Notes: generated from the letters alone by a model not told the origin. Shown: positions 1 to 9,237, counted from the first letter of the stretch. The stretch: DNA of 64,000 nt from Arthrobacter sp. OV608 (GCA_900110595.1 FOEZ01000014.1:1-64000); one strand, 5' to 3'. Numbers and translations: made by a program.

Positions 1-96
1 AACGCCCGGTCCCATTCCGAACCCGGAAGCTAAGACCCACAGCGCCGATGGTACTGCACCCGGGAGGGTGTGGGAGAGTAGGTCACCGCCGGACAA
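1..96 (+). rRNA. rrf: 5S ribosomal RNA, 3' part
   Basis: The window opens inside a 5S rRNA gene. The stretch carrying CCCATTCCGAACCCGGAAG and then GGGAGAGTAGGTCACCGCC is the conserved 5S core and 3' strand. About 20-25 nt of the 5' end lie outside the window, and the 16S and 23S genes are presumably further upstream. The 3' end is placed just before the terminator hairpin and is good to a few bases. Confidence 0.93.
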
Positions 97-106
97 CCAT
101 TAGGTC

Positions 107-135
107 GAGGCCCCAACCATCACGGTTGGGGCCTC
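107..135 (+). terminator. rRNA operon terminator
   Basis: GAGGCCCCAACC, a 4-nt loop and a nearly exact inverted copy form a GC-rich hairpin directly after the 5S gene. There is no long T-run, which is usual for actinobacterial terminators. Confidence 0.8.
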
Positions 136-230
136 CCACATTTAAACACACAAACCCCAACAGGCCCCCGAGGCCGGACGGCCTAAGCAGCCCCGCACCG
201 CCCGCGGCAGCACCGCCGTCGAACACCACC

Positions 231-519
231 CGCGCTCACTCACGGCCCCCAACCGACAAACGCGCGCTCAGTTGCGGCCGCCAAACAGCCAACGCCGGCG
301 CACTCATGGCCCCTAATCGACGGACCCGCGCTCAGTTGTGGCCGCCGAACAGCCAACGCCGGCTCACTCATGGCCCCCAATCGGCGAACCCGCGCTCACT
401 AACGGCCCCCAACGCCGGCTCACTCATAGCCGCACCGCCATCAACTCCCACGAGGAATTGAGCGGGCGTCGACTGGGAAGCGGCATCAACTGAGCGCGCG
501 TCTCAGGAAGGGCCACAGG
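231..519. repeat. Degenerate 32-bp tandem repeat with inverted flank
   Basis: Units begin at about 231, 263, 295, 327, 359 and 391, exactly 32 bp apart. They share the core CGCGCTCACTCATGGCCCC. Neighbouring units alternate between two subtypes, so 263-326 and 327-390 match as 64-bp dimers. From about 456 the same 32-bp spacing continues in inverted orientation (AATTGAGCGGGCG at 456, AACTGAGCGCGCG at 488). This fills most of the 610-bp gap between the 5S gene and the HU gene. I see no credible gene in the gap; the open frame that crosses it has repeat-driven composition. Confidence 0.75.
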
Positions 520-746
520 AGGTTAGGGGCGGTGTCCCTGTGAGGGGCTGCGGGAAGTGCGCCTTGGCCGCCCCCGGCAGCATAGAGGGCTCCAAATCCC
601 CAAGAATCGGGTGATTAACCTCAAAAAGTCGCGGAAACACGCGGAATTTGCGGACCTGAAGGGCCCAAGCTGGTAAGTTTTCGAACAGTGGCTTGTGCGC
701 ATGCCGCGTGCAGGCTCCAGAATCATGACCGTCCAGGAGGACATAA

Positions 747-1034
747 ATGGCTAAGAACCGTAGTGAACTTGTTGCAGAGGTAGCGGGCAAGGCCGGCACC
801 AGCCAGGCAGCCGTCAACTCCGTCCTCGACGCACTGTTCGAGGTTTTCGAGACTTCTGTCGCCGCGGGCGAGAAGATCACCATCCCGGGCTGGCTCGCCG
901 TCGAGCGCACCGACCGCGCAGCACGCACCGGCCGCAACCCCCAGACGGGCGAGACCATCCAGATCGCCGCCGGCCACAGCGTCAAGCTGACCGCCGGCTC
1001 CAAGCTGAAGGCTGCTGTCTCCAGCAAGAAGTAA
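747..1034 (+). CDS. hup: HU family nucleoid-associated DNA-binding protein
   Basis: This is a 95-residue histone-like protein that binds and bends DNA without strong sequence preference and compacts the nucleoid. The family signature RAARTGRNPQTGE lies at residues 57-69, at the tip of the DNA-binding arm, and the preceding segment matches the usual GFG-type turn (here PGWL). The length is that of plain HU: the Lys/Ala-rich C-terminal tail found in mycobacterial and streptomycete HupB or HupS is absent apart from a short KLKAAVSSKK end. A strong ribosome binding site (AGGAGG) lies 8 bases before the ATG. The gene is monocistronic, with its own terminator and a roughly 200-bp upstream region. 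Confidence 0.97.
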   Translation: MAKNRSELVAEVAGKAGTSQAAVNSVLDALFEVFETSVAAGEKITIPGWLAVERTDRAARTGRNPQTGETIQIAAGHSVKLTAGSKLKAAVSSKK

Positions 1035-1068
1035 GCTTCTTCCTCCCGGCATCAAAACCCGGCTGGAC

Positions 1069-1108
1069 AAGGGGCGGCAACCACGTGGTTGCCGCCCCTT
1101 TTGCTTTT
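1069..1108 (+). terminator. Terminator after HU gene
   Basis: A perfect palindrome with 16-bp arms (AAGGGGCGGCAACCAC and its complement) is followed by TTGCTTTT. It lies 35 bases after the HU stop codon. Confidence 0.9.
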
Positions 1109-1152
1109 AAGGCCGATTCGCGGCCCGGGCAGTGGTGACGGACAATGGATAG

Positions 1153-3306
1153 GTGCCTTCTGCCGCAAACCCCCCATCCACAACAACCCCGCCAGTTCCC
1201 GGTAAGGGAGCACCGGGGCAGGGCAGCGGTGCGCTCGGCGTCTCCACGGGATGGCAGCTGGCCGGCCTGGGGGCGCTCCTCCTGGCCCTTGTGGCAGCTC
1301 TCCTTTTTTCCGGCGCGGCGGCCGCCCGTGAGGTCTCGGATCCCGGTGCCCTGGTGCGCTGGGGCCTGCCCGTCACCAAGGCCATCCACAACGTCTCAGT
1401 GGCCACGGTCATCGGTGGCCTCATCTTCGCCGTTGGCATCCTCCCCAGGAGCCTGACCCGGCGCAACCGGGGCCAGGAGAGCGGCGCCGAGGATGCAGAA
1501 CATCCAGCCTTCACCCGAGCCCTGGCCATCGCCGCTGCCGCGGGTGCAGCGTGGACGCTGTCCGCCATCGCCGTCCTGGTGCTCACCTACGCTGACGTGG
1601 CAGGACAGGCCGTCTCCGGCGACGCCGAGTTCACGCAGGCCCTGGTCTACTTCATGACGGACATCGAGACGGGCCGGGCCTGGCTCGCCGTCACCATCAT
1701 CGCCGCCGTGGTGACAACAGCCCTGTTCGGCGTCAGATCCCAGGGCGGGCTGGCACTGACCCTGGTCCTGGCCCTCATCGGACTGGTCCCGACGGCCCTG
1801 ATCGGACACTCCTCCAGTTCATCGGACCACGAGGGTGCCATCAACTCCCTCGGCCTGCACTTGGTAGGGGTCAGCACCTGGATGGGTGGCATCATCATGC
1901 TGGCGCTGCTGTCCGGAATCCTCACCGGCCCCAAGGCCGGTGCTTCCACGGACACCACAGAAGTCACACTCCGCAGGTTTTCCTCCCTGGCGGGGTTCGC
2001 CTTCGTGCTGGTCTTCGCCTCTGGCATCATCAACGCGAGCATCCGCATCACCAACTGGGGTGACCTCGTTGGTTCCCCGTACGGCCAGCTGATCCTAGCC
2101 AAGTCCGCCGCCACCGTGGTGCTGGGCGGGATCGGGTTTATGCACCGGCAGTGGGTCATCCCGCAGCTGGGTGCCAAAGGTTCCACCATGTCCTCGCGCC
2201 GGGTCCTATGGCAGCTGGTCCTGGCCGAGTTACTGGTGATGGGCGCAACGTCCGGCATCGCCGTGGCCCTGGGCCGCTCCGCACCGCCGCAGCCCACCAC
2301 CTTTGCCCCCGACGCTTCACCGGCGTTCATCCTCAGCGGCTACGAGCTTCCCCCCGAACTGACGCCCGTGCGCTGGCTGACAGAGTGGCGGCTGGACTGG
2401 CTGTGGATCGCCGTGGCCCTGTTCGGGCTGGTGTCCTACTTCCTCGGTGTCGCTAAAATCTACCGCCGCGGTGACAAGTGGCAGTGGTTCCGCTCCGTGA
2501 ACTGGGTGATTGGCCTTCTGGTGCTCACCTACATCACGTCCGGGCCGCCGTCGGTCTATGGCCGCGTCCTGTTCTCTGCGCACATGGTGGACCACATGGC
2601 GCTGACCATGGTGGCTCCCATCTTCCTGGTCCTCGGCGCGCCCGTGACCCTGGCGCTAAGGGCACTGCCTCCGCGCGGGGACGGTTCACGCGGGCCGCGC
2701 GAGTGGCTGCTGGTGTTTGTCCACTCCAGGTTCTCGCAGGTAGTCACGCACCCGATCTTCGCCGCCGCCAACTTCGCCGGCTCGATCGTGCTGTTCTATT
2801 ACTCGGACCTGTTCGGGTACGCCATGCGCGAGCACGTGGGGCACGAGCTGATGATCCTGCACTTCCTGCTCACCGGATACATCTTCATCCTGAGCATGAT
2901 CGGCACGGACCCGCTGCCCCGCCGTGCGCCGTACCCCATGCGGCTGCTGCTGCTCCTGGCCACCATGGGCTTCCACGCCTTCTTCGGCGTGGCCATCATG
3001 GGCGGGACCAACCTCCTGGCCGCGGACTACTTCGGCAACCTGGGTCGGGCCTGGGGCCAGTCCGCGCTGCTGGACCAGCAGACCGGCGGCGCTGTGGCCT
3101 GGGGCATCGGCGAGGTACCCACGCTCCTGGTGGCCATCGGCGTGGCCATTATGTGGTCGCGCTCGGACCAGCGGGAGACCAAACGCGTGGACCGGGCGGC
3201 GGACAGGAATAACGACGCCGATCTCACCGCTTACAACGATATGTTTGCCAAATTGGCCGAACGCGACGCCAGGCTGGCCGAACGAAACAAGACGGAAGGA
3301 CGCTGA
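1153..3306 (+). CDS. CopD/CtaG fusion membrane protein (copper handling, cytochrome oxidase assembly)
   Basis: This 717-residue protein has about 16 predicted membrane segments. Roughly residues 20-390 look like a CopD-type copper-transport domain (segments around LHLVGVSTWMGGI and the following helices). Roughly residues 410-670 match the caa3-type CtaG assembly factor, with conserved His motifs AHMVDHM, GHELMILHF and MGFHAFFGV. The fusion is known in actinobacteria and is thought to deliver copper across the membrane to haem-copper oxidase. The GTG start directly follows an in-frame TAG at 1150-1152, so it cannot lie further upstream. No good Shine-Dalgarno is visible, so a start a few codons downstream is possible. 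The stop overlaps the next ATG (TGATG), which indicates translational coupling. Confidence 0.9.
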   Translation: MPSAANPPSTTTPPVPGKGAPGQGSGALGVSTGWQLAGLGALLLALVAALLFSGAAAAREVSDPGALVRWGLPVTKAIHNVSVATVIGGLIFAVGILPRSLTRRNRGQESGAEDAEHPAFTRALAIAAAAGAAWTLSAIAVLVLTYADVAGQAVSGDAEFTQALVYFMTDIETGRAWLAVTIIAAVVTTALFGVRSQGGLALTLVLALIGLVPTALIGHSSSSSDHEGAINSLGLHLVGVSTWMGGIIMLALLSGILTGPKAGASTDTTEVTLRRFSSLAGFAFVLVFASGIINASIRITNWGDLVGSPYGQLILAKSAATVVLGGIGFMHRQWVIPQLGAKGSTMSSRRVLWQLVLAELLVMGATSGIAVALGRSAPPQPTTFAPDASPAFILSGYELPPELTPVRWLTEWRLDWLWIAVALFGLVSYFLGVAKIYRRGDKWQWFRSVNWVIGLLVLTYITSGPPSVYGRVLFSAHMVDHMALTMVAPIFLVLGAPVTLALRALPPRGDGSRGPREWLLVFVHSRFSQVVTHPIFAAANFAGSIVLFYYSDLFGYAMREHVGHELMILHFLLTGYIFILSMIGTDPLPRRAPYPMRLLLLLATMGFHAFFGVAIMGGTNLLAADYFGNLGRAWGQSALLDQQTGGAVAWGIGEVPTLLVAIGVAIMWSRSDQRETKRVDRAADRNNDADLTAYNDMFAKLAERDARLAERNKTEGR

Positions 3307-5327
3307 TGAGCGAAACCGTACGCACCCACCTCCGGGTCCGAGCCTCCGAACTGGTGGGCCGTAACTGGTTGAACACCGGCGGCAAATCTTTGGACCTCGA
3401 AGCCCTCCGCGGCAAAATCGTGCTGTTGGACTTCTGGACCTTCTGCTGCATCAACTGCCTGCACGTCCTGGACGAACTGCGGCCCCTCGAGGAGCAGTAC
3501 TCCGACGTCCTGGTCACCGTGGGCGTCCACTCGCCCAAGTTCGAACACGAGGCGGACCCGGTGGCGCTGGCTGCCGCCGTGGAGCGCTACGAGATCCACC
3601 ATCCCGTCCTGGATGACCCGGAGTTGGAGACGTGGAAGGCCTACACCGCCCGCGCCTGGCCCACTCTCGTGGTCATCGACCCCGAGGGCTACATCGTGGC
3701 GCACCTGTCCGGCGAAGGCCACGCGGACGGGCTCGCGGTACTGATCCCCGAGCTCATCGCGGAGCACGAGGCCAAGGGCACGCTGCACCGCGGCTCCGGC
3801 CCGTACGTGGCGCCGGAGCCCACCGCCGGCACCCTGCGCTTCCCCGGCAAGGCGCTGTTCCTTCCCGCCGGCCGCGGTTCAGTATCCGAGGGAACGTCCG
3901 ACGACGGCAGCGCGGCAGGTGCCGCGCCATCCAACGGTGCCGCAAAGGGATCGTGGCTGGTCACCGATACCGGCCATCACCGCCTGGTGGAACTGGACAC
4001 CGACTTCCAAACCGTCCTGGGAACCTACGGCGCCGGCACCAAAGGGCACGTTGACGGCCCCGCCGCCGGCGACGACGCCACCGCCCGCTTCAACGAGCCG
4101 CAGGGGCTGGTCCTCCTGCCGGAAGACGTGGCTGCCAAGGCGGGGTACGACGTCGTGATTGCGGACTCCGTCAACCACCGGCTCCGGGGCCTTTCACTCA
4201 CGGACGGCAAGGCCTCCACGGTGACCGGCAACGGGGTGCAGCGGCTGCTGGAAACCGGGCCGGCGCGGGTTGACGAGGACGCTGCAGGATTCACCGGGCG
4301 CCTCAGTGAACACCCGCTGGAGGTCTCGCTCAGTTCACCATGGGACCTCGTCTGGTCCAGGAAGCTCAACGCCGTGGTGATCGCCATGGCCGGCACACAC
4401 CAGATCTTCAGCTTCGACCCGCTGACCGGTGCGGTGGCGATCGTTGCAGGCAACGGCCTCGAGGGGCTGCTGGACGGTCCCGCGCACGAGGCCTGGTTCG
4501 CGCAGCCCTCCGGCCTGGCCGAGGACGCCGAGGGCAACATCTGGGTGGCAGATTCCGAGACGTCCGCGCTGCGCAAGCTGGTAGTTGGCGACGACGGGGC
4601 CATCACCGTGGAGTCCGCGGTAGGCAAGGGCCTGTTCGACTTTGGCTTCCGGGACGGCCCCGCCGCCGAAGCCCGGCTCCAGCACCCACTGGGCGTGACC
4701 GTCCTGCCCGATGGTTCCGTGGCCATCGCGGACACCTACAACGGTGCTGTCCGGCGCTATGACCCCTCCAGCGGTACGGTCTCCACCCTTGCCCGCGGGC
4801 TGCTTGAGCCGTCCGACGTGATTGTGGACCACACGCAGTCGGCCGGCTCGGAGCCGCTGCTGGTGGTGGTGGAAGCGAACCAGCACCAGCTCGTGTACGT
4901 GCCGATCCCCAAGGAAGCACAGCAGGTGGACGAGGGTGCGTCGCAGACCCACCGGCCCAAGAGCCCGTTTGCGCCCGGCCCGCTGGAGCTGACGGTCCGG
5001 TTCACGGCCCCCACCGGGCAGAAGCTGGATGACCGCTGGGGCGATCCCACCCAGCTGAAGATCTCCTCCACACCGCCCGAGCTGCTGGTGTCCGGCGGCG
5101 GCACCTCAGTGGGACTGCTCCGTACCCTCGAGCTGTCCTCGGACGTGCCCGAGGGTATCCTGCACATCACGGCCCGCGCGGCAGCGTGCGACGGCCCGGA
5201 AACCGAGGACGGCGAGATCCCGGACCACGCGGCCTGCCACCTCTACCAGCAGGACTGGGGCATCCCGGTGCTGCTTCAGGCCGACGGCGATACCGAGCTG
5301 GTGCTGGACCTGCGCGGCATGGACTGA
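3306..5327 (+). CDS. Thioredoxin-like NHL-repeat protein
   Basis: The 673-residue protein begins with a thioredoxin-like domain (about 1-150) with the motif FWTFCCINC at residues 43-51. This is the CxxC variant typical of the NHLRC2-like family. About residues 195-510 form NHL-type beta-propeller repeats (for example GHHRLVELD, GAVRRYDPSSGT), followed by a C-terminal beta-rich domain. No signal peptide or membrane segment is seen, so it is probably cytoplasmic. It overlaps the CopD/CtaG gene by one base and probably shares its mRNA, which points to thiol or copper redox homeostasis. The exact substrate is unknown for the family. Confidence 0.88.
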   Translation: MSETVRTHLRVRASELVGRNWLNTGGKSLDLEALRGKIVLLDFWTFCCINCLHVLDELRPLEEQYSDVLVTVGVHSPKFEHEADPVALAAAVERYEIHHPVLDDPELETWKAYTARAWPTLVVIDPEGYIVAHLSGEGHADGLAVLIPELIAEHEAKGTLHRGSGPYVAPEPTAGTLRFPGKALFLPAGRGSVSEGTSDDGSAAGAAPSNGAAKGSWLVTDTGHHRLVELDTDFQTVLGTYGAGTKGHVDGPAAGDDATARFNEPQGLVLLPEDVAAKAGYDVVIADSVNHRLRGLSLTDGKASTVTGNGVQRLLETGPARVDEDAAGFTGRLSEHPLEVSLSSPWDLVWSRKLNAVVIAMAGTHQIFSFDPLTGAVAIVAGNGLEGLLDGPAHEAWFAQPSGLAEDAEGNIWVADSETSALRKLVVGDDGAITVESAVGKGLFDFGFRDGPAAEARLQHPLGVTVLPDGSVAIADTYNGAVRRYDPSSGTVSTLARGLLEPSDVIVDHTQSAGSEPLLVVVEANQHQLVYVPIPKEAQQVDEGASQTHRPKSPFAPGPLELTVRFTAPTGQKLDDRWGDPTQLKISSTPPELLVSGGGTSVGLLRTLELSSDVPEGILHITARAAACDGPETEDGEIPDHAACHLYQQDWGIPVLLQADGDTELVLDLRGMD

Positions 5328-5348
5328 CCCGCCGTACTTTGTGTGACC

Positions 5349-5398
5349 AAAGTGGCCCGGTTTTCCAGCCTGACCGGCGGGAACCGGGCCACTTTTCT
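5349..5398 (+). terminator. Terminator after thioredoxin-NHL gene
   Basis: Arms AAAGTGGCCCGGTT and AACCGGGCCACTTT (14 bp, perfect) flank a 19-base loop, and TTCTTG follows. The site lies 22 bases after the stop codon. Confidence 0.85.
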
Positions 5399-5498
5399 TG
5401 CTGCCAGCCTCAAAAAGCGGGCCAGCGTGGGCGCCATCTTGTCCACATAGCGCCGCTCTGGGCTGCCGCCAGGCTGGCAGGGCAGACATCGTGGCCTG

Positions 5499-6380
5499 AT
5501 GGACCTAATGGAGATCCTCACATCAGCTGGGGGAGTATTGCTGCGGCGCGATGTCCTGGCCGCAGGTGCCACGGATACTGAACTTCGCCGGGCGGTCCGC
5601 AGCGGCCAGATCCTACGACTGGAGCGAGGACTCCTGGCCGTGGCGGACGCAGATCCGGAACTGGTGGCTGCAGGACGAGCCCACGGTCTGGTTACGTGTG
5701 CTTCCGCCGCCCGGGCTTATGGCCTCTGGCAGCTCAGCCCCCCTGTCAGGCCCCACTACTGGCAAAGCAACGGCCGGAGCGCGATCCGATGTGTCAGCCA
5801 CCGTACTGACCTGACGCAGCCACCCCGGCATCGCACTCTCGTAGCCCTCCCCGATGTCCTGCTTCATGCCTTGTTGTGCCTGCCGGAACTCGAGTCTCTG
5901 GTGATGGTGGAGTGCGCCTACAACCGCGGAGACATCGAACTGTCGTATCTGCTCCGCCACCTTGACGGCCGCCGCTGCGGGAAGGCGCGGAACGTGGTGT
6001 CCAAAGTTGACCGTGGTGCAGACTCCCTCCTCGAAACCTTGGCCCGAGTTCTGTTTCGGGATGCCGGCATCCTGACGAAGACACAGGTGTGGATCGACGG
6101 CATCGGCCGCGTGGACTTCCTGTTGGAGGGTTTCCTCATAGTGGAGATTGACGGGCTTGCCTTCCACCTTGAGGCACGCCAGTTCAAGAAGGACCGGCGC
6201 AGGGACAACTCGGCGACGTTGCAGGGCCTGCCCGTTCTCAGGTTCTTCTACGATGACGTGGTTCACGCGCCCGAATCCGTCCTGGTCCAGGTCCGGGAGG
6301 TGCTGGCCAGGGGTTCCTCGCGGTGGCCGCAGCCAAACCGGCCCGGTTATTCGCGCAATTGGCAAGAAAATGGCTGGTAA
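5499..6380 (+). CDS. AbiEi-type N-terminal domain / DUF559 endonuclease-fold protein
   Basis: The 293-residue protein has an N-terminal winged-helix segment (about 4-50, AGGVLLRRDVLAAGATDTEL) like the AbiEi antitoxin family. Its C-terminal part (about 200-280) has the DUF559/Vsr-like pattern: GRVDFLLEGF, then IVEIDGLAFH, then a late RFFYDDV strand. The Asp and Glu-x-Asp residues are those expected of a PD-(D/E)XK-like site. Such proteins are abundant and usually solitary in Arthrobacter relatives; their role is not established. There is no AbiEii toxin gene next to it, so a working toxin-antitoxin pair is not supported here. Confidence 0.75.
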   Translation: MDLMEILTSAGGVLLRRDVLAAGATDTELRRAVRSGQILRLERGLLAVADADPELVAAGRAHGLVTCASAARAYGLWQLSPPVRPHYWQSNGRSAIRCVSHRTDLTQPPRHRTLVALPDVLLHALLCLPELESLVMVECAYNRGDIELSYLLRHLDGRRCGKARNVVSKVDRGADSLLETLARVLFRDAGILTKTQVWIDGIGRVDFLLEGFLIVEIDGLAFHLEARQFKKDRRRDNSATLQGLPVLRFFYDDVVHAPESVLVQVREVLARGSSRWPQPNRPGYSRNWQENGW

Positions 6381-6409
6381 TCCTGCCGGCAGACCGCAAT
6401 AACCGGGCC
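6340..6409. terminator. Possible terminator, AbiEi/DUF559 gene against secreted-protein gene
   Basis: GGCCCGGTTAT at 6340-6350 and ATAACCGGGCC at 6399-6409 are perfect 11-bp arms around a 48-base interval. The site lies between two convergent genes and partly inside the end of the first. The long loop makes this tentative. Confidence 0.4.
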
Positions 6410-6426
6410 AGTGTGGCGCGAAAAGC

Positions 6427-7419
6427 CTAGAAGCTCAGGAGCGGCGTGACCTTGATGGCGTCCCCGGAGACGTCCAGCCGCGTGGTGAAGCTGAAGTCCA
6501 CCTCTTCGTCCAGGGGGTACCAGGCGCCGGTGAACAGGTTCTGCTGGAGGGCCTCCACCTTGGCCTTGCCGTCCAGCGGCGCCACCACCCACCGCCCGTC
6601 GAACGGTTCGATGGACACGTTGGGGTACTCCGTCACAGACCACTTGATGGTGCCGTCCTGCACCCGGTTGTTGCTGGCGTAGTAGAACGGGCAGTCCGGC
6701 TGGAGCTTCTGCTCCTTGACCGCCTGGGCAGCGCAGCCGTCCAGGAATTCCTTGACCTTCGCCGTCACATCCTTCTTCAGGTTGTCCGTGGCCTGGGTCA
6801 GCAGGTTGAGCGGGGCCACGGGTGCGTCGCGGCCGGTGACAGTGGCGCGGGTGGCAGGAGCTGAGAAGTACTCACCATTGACGGTGGCCTCGTACTCGCC
6901 TGGATAGAAGACCGCGAAAGAGTTCCGGCCATTGGGCATATTGACGTCCACACCGTTGACCGTTGCCTCGGGGGAATTGACCACCGACACGTCAACAGTC
7001 GGCAGCCGGGACGGCACAAACGCCCAGGTGTTGAAGAAGATCCACTCGGTTCCGGTCTTCTGCAGCAGGAACTCGGTGCGGAGGCGGCTGCCGTCAATGG
7101 TGTACTCCATGGGCACCATCACCTGGCCGCCCGGCCGTTCCTCGGCCTCGCCAATGTTGACGTTAGCGAGCCGGGACACGGCCGTTTGCAGGGCAGTGCC
7201 GTCCAACATGGCGGCGTTGCTGGGCGGCACCGTAGCCCTCAAGAGTCCCAGCGCCTTGCCGCCATCCCCGCCCTGCAGCGCGTCCAGATACTCGCGCACC
7301 GGCTGCTGCGGACTGGCCACGGTATTGTTCACCACATTCACCGCAACCACGGCAGCGGCCACGGCAAGCATGAGGCCCAGCAGCCATCCGGCCGCTATCC
7401 TCACCAACGCTTGACTCAT
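6427..7419 (-). CDS. Membrane-anchored secreted protein of unknown function
   Basis: About 330 residues. An N-terminal hydrophobic helix (AAGWLLGLMLAVAAAVVAVNVV) acts as a signal anchor, and the rest should lie outside the membrane. The region after the helix (PVREYLDALQGGDGGKALGLL) resembles the small alpha-beta domains that follow anchors in many actinobacterial envelope proteins. The segment around FYPGEYEATVNG is like the beta domains of TcaA-type proteins, a weak resemblance. I do not recognise a family with certainty. An in-frame GTG at 7452 would add 11 residues; the ATG at 7419 is preferred because it directly precedes the helix. It lies upstream of, and divergent from, no obvious partner. 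Confidence 0.65.
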   Translation of the reverse strand: MSQALVRIAAGWLLGLMLAVAAAVVAVNVVNNTVASPQQPVREYLDALQGGDGGKALGLLRATVPPSNAAMLDGTALQTAVSRLANVNIGEAEERPGGQVMVPMEYTIDGSRLRTEFLLQKTGTEWIFFNTWAFVPSRLPTVDVSVVNSPEATVNGVDVNMPNGRNSFAVFYPGEYEATVNGEYFSAPATRATVTGRDAPVAPLNLLTQATDNLKKDVTAKVKEFLDGCAAQAVKEQKLQPDCPFYYASNNRVQDGTIKWSVTEYPNVSIEPFDGRWVVAPLDGKAKVEALQQNLFTGAWYPLDEEVDFSFTTRLDVSGDAIKVTPLLSF

Positions 7420-7488
7420 CTGCACTTTCAATACGTTACCTGCCAAGCGCACGACGACGGCAGTTGAGTCAGCTGCGCGCGGTACCTC

Positions 7489-9237
7489 TCAGCGGCGCCG
7501 GCGCCGGGACGATGTGCCGAAAACGCCCCGCAGCAGCTCGCGTCCCAGCTGCGTTCCGATGGACCTGGCCATGCTCTTCAGCCCGCCTCCGAGTGCTCCG
7601 CCGAGGACACCGCCAAGGTCGCCCATCATCCCGCCGCCTGCGTCCTGGGGCGGTGACGGCGGCCGTGGGGCGCGCGGTGCCTCGTTTCGGGTGCGGGGTG
7701 CACTGGTCCTGGTGGAAGGTGCCGGCCTGCTGCTGGGACGGCCGAGGATCTCCTCCTCAATGCGCCGGGCCTCGGCATCAACGTCCAGACTGCCGCCCGC
7801 ACCGGAATCAGGAACACCGCCACCGGGAGCGCCCGAACCGGGAACCGGCGGCTGTCCGGGAGCGGCAGGCCCGGTGGGAGCCGCGGCCTTTCCGCTGAGC
7901 TTCTCGTAGGCAGAGGGGTTGTCCACGGAGGTACCGTATTTGCCCAGCAGGGCCGAACCCGCCACCGTGCTCCGGACCAGGTCCTCCGCGCTGGGCCCCA
8001 TCAGGGATTCGGGGGCGCGCAGCCTGGTGAGGGCCACAGGGGTGGGAGCGCCCTTCTCGTTCATGACCGTAATAACGGCTTCACCAATGCCTGCAGAGGT
8101 GAGCGTCTCTTCGAGGTCGTAGTCGCTGACCGGGAACGTGGAGACCGTCGCCTTGAGTGCTTTGGCGTCCTCCGGGGTGAAGGCACGCAGGGCGTGCTGC
8201 ACCCGGTTGGCCAGCTGGCCGAGGACATCAGCGGGAACGTCCTTGGGCGTCTGGGTGACAAAGAAGATCCCCACCCCCTTGGACCGGATGAGCCGGACAG
8301 TGGTGGTGATCGCCTCGAGGAACGCCTTGGACGCGCCGTTGAACAGCAGGTGGGCTTCATCGAGGAAGAACACCAGCTTGGGTTTGTCCAGGTCGCCCGC
8401 CTCGGGCAGGTCCTCAAACAAGTCGGCGAGCAGCCACATCAGGAAGGTGGAGAACAACATGGGTTTGGTCTGCAGGGTGGGCAGCTCCAGGCACGTGACC
8501 ACGCCGCGGCCGTCCGGGGCGGTGCGCAGCAGCTCGGCGGTATCAAACTCCGGTTCGCCGAAGAATTTTTCCAGCCCCTGGGCCTCGAGGTTCACCAGTT
8601 CACGCAGGATCACACCTGCGGTGGCCTTCGACAGGCCGCCGAGCTCTTCCAGCTGGTCCTTGCCCTCGTCAGAGGTGAGGAACTGGATGACTGCCCGGAG
8701 GTCCTTCAGGTCGATCAGTTCCAGGCCGTTTTTGTCCGCAAAGTAGAACACCAGCTGCAGGCTTGATTCCTGGGTGTCGTTGAGCTCCATGATGCGCGAG
8801 AGCAGAATCGGCCCGAAGGAGGACACGGTTGCCCGGACCGGAATGCCATTGCCGTCCCCGCCCAGCGCCAGGAACTCCACCGGGTAGGTCCTGCCCAGCC
8901 ACGCCTGCCCGATGCTTTCCGTGCGGGCGTTGAGTTTGTCGCTGCCGACGGCGGCCGTCGCCAGCCCGGACAGGTCGCCTTTGATGTCCGCGAGGAAGAC
9001 CGGAACACCCGCCATGGACAACTGTTCGGCCATCATGTGCAGTGTGACGGTCTTGCCGGTGCCGGTTGCGCCCGCCACCAGGCCGTGCCGGTTCATCATG
9101 GACAGCGGCAGGCGGACCTGCGCTTCCTTGTGGAGTTCGCCGTCCACGATGGCGGCGCCCAGTTCGATGGCGGCCCCTTCCAGCGTGTAGCCCTTCTGGA
9201 TGGTGGCGAGCTTCTCTGCTGTGCTTTTGTTGGCCAT
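7489..9237 (-). CDS. HerA-like/DUF853 P-loop ATPase (YjgR family)
   Basis: The 582-residue protein is a HerA/FtsK-type ATPase. Walker A GATGTGKT lies at residues 56-63, followed by the ADIKGDLSGL segment typical of this family, and Walker B KLVFFLDEAHLLF comes near residue 290 with the FFVTQTPKDVP sensor region after it. The conserved core ends near residue 440. A long Pro/Gly/Ser-rich linker follows, with a helical GGGMMGDLGGVLGGALGGG stretch and a basic end (SSRRRRR). The family is widespread and poorly characterised, and a DNA-translocating or helicase role is inferred from HerA. It appears monocistronic. Confidence 0.9.
   Translation of the reverse strand: MANKSTAEKLATIQKGYTLEGAAIELGAAIVDGELHKEAQVRLPLSMMNRHGLVAGATGTGKTVTLHMMAEQLSMAGVPVFLADIKGDLSGLATAAVGSDKLNARTESIGQAWLGRTYPVEFLALGGDGNGIPVRATVSSFGPILLSRIMELNDTQESSLQLVFYFADKNGLELIDLKDLRAVIQFLTSDEGKDQLEELGGLSKATAGVILRELVNLEAQGLEKFFGEPEFDTAELLRTAPDGRGVVTCLELPTLQTKPMLFSTFLMWLLADLFEDLPEAGDLDKPKLVFFLDEAHLLFNGASKAFLEAITTTVRLIRSKGVGIFFVTQTPKDVPADVLGQLANRVQHALRAFTPEDAKALKATVSTFPVSDYDLEETLTSAGIGEAVITVMNEKGAPTPVALTRLRAPESLMGPSAEDLVRSTVAGSALLGKYGTSVDNPSAYEKLSGKAAAPTGPAAPGQPPVPGSGAPGGGVPDSGAGGSLDVDAEARRIEEEILGRPSSRPAPSTRTSAPRTRNEAPRAPRPPSPPQDAGGGMMGDLGGVLGGALGGGLKSMARSIGTQLGRELLRGVFGTSSRRRRR

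Noticed and set aside
231..519. CRISPR array
   Set aside because: The units are contiguous 32-bp repeats without spacers, they vary in sequence, and no cas gene is in the window.
5499..6380. A complete AbiE toxin-antitoxin pair
   Set aside because: Only the antitoxin-like N-terminal domain is present, fused to DUF559; no nucleotidyltransferase toxin gene lies next to it.
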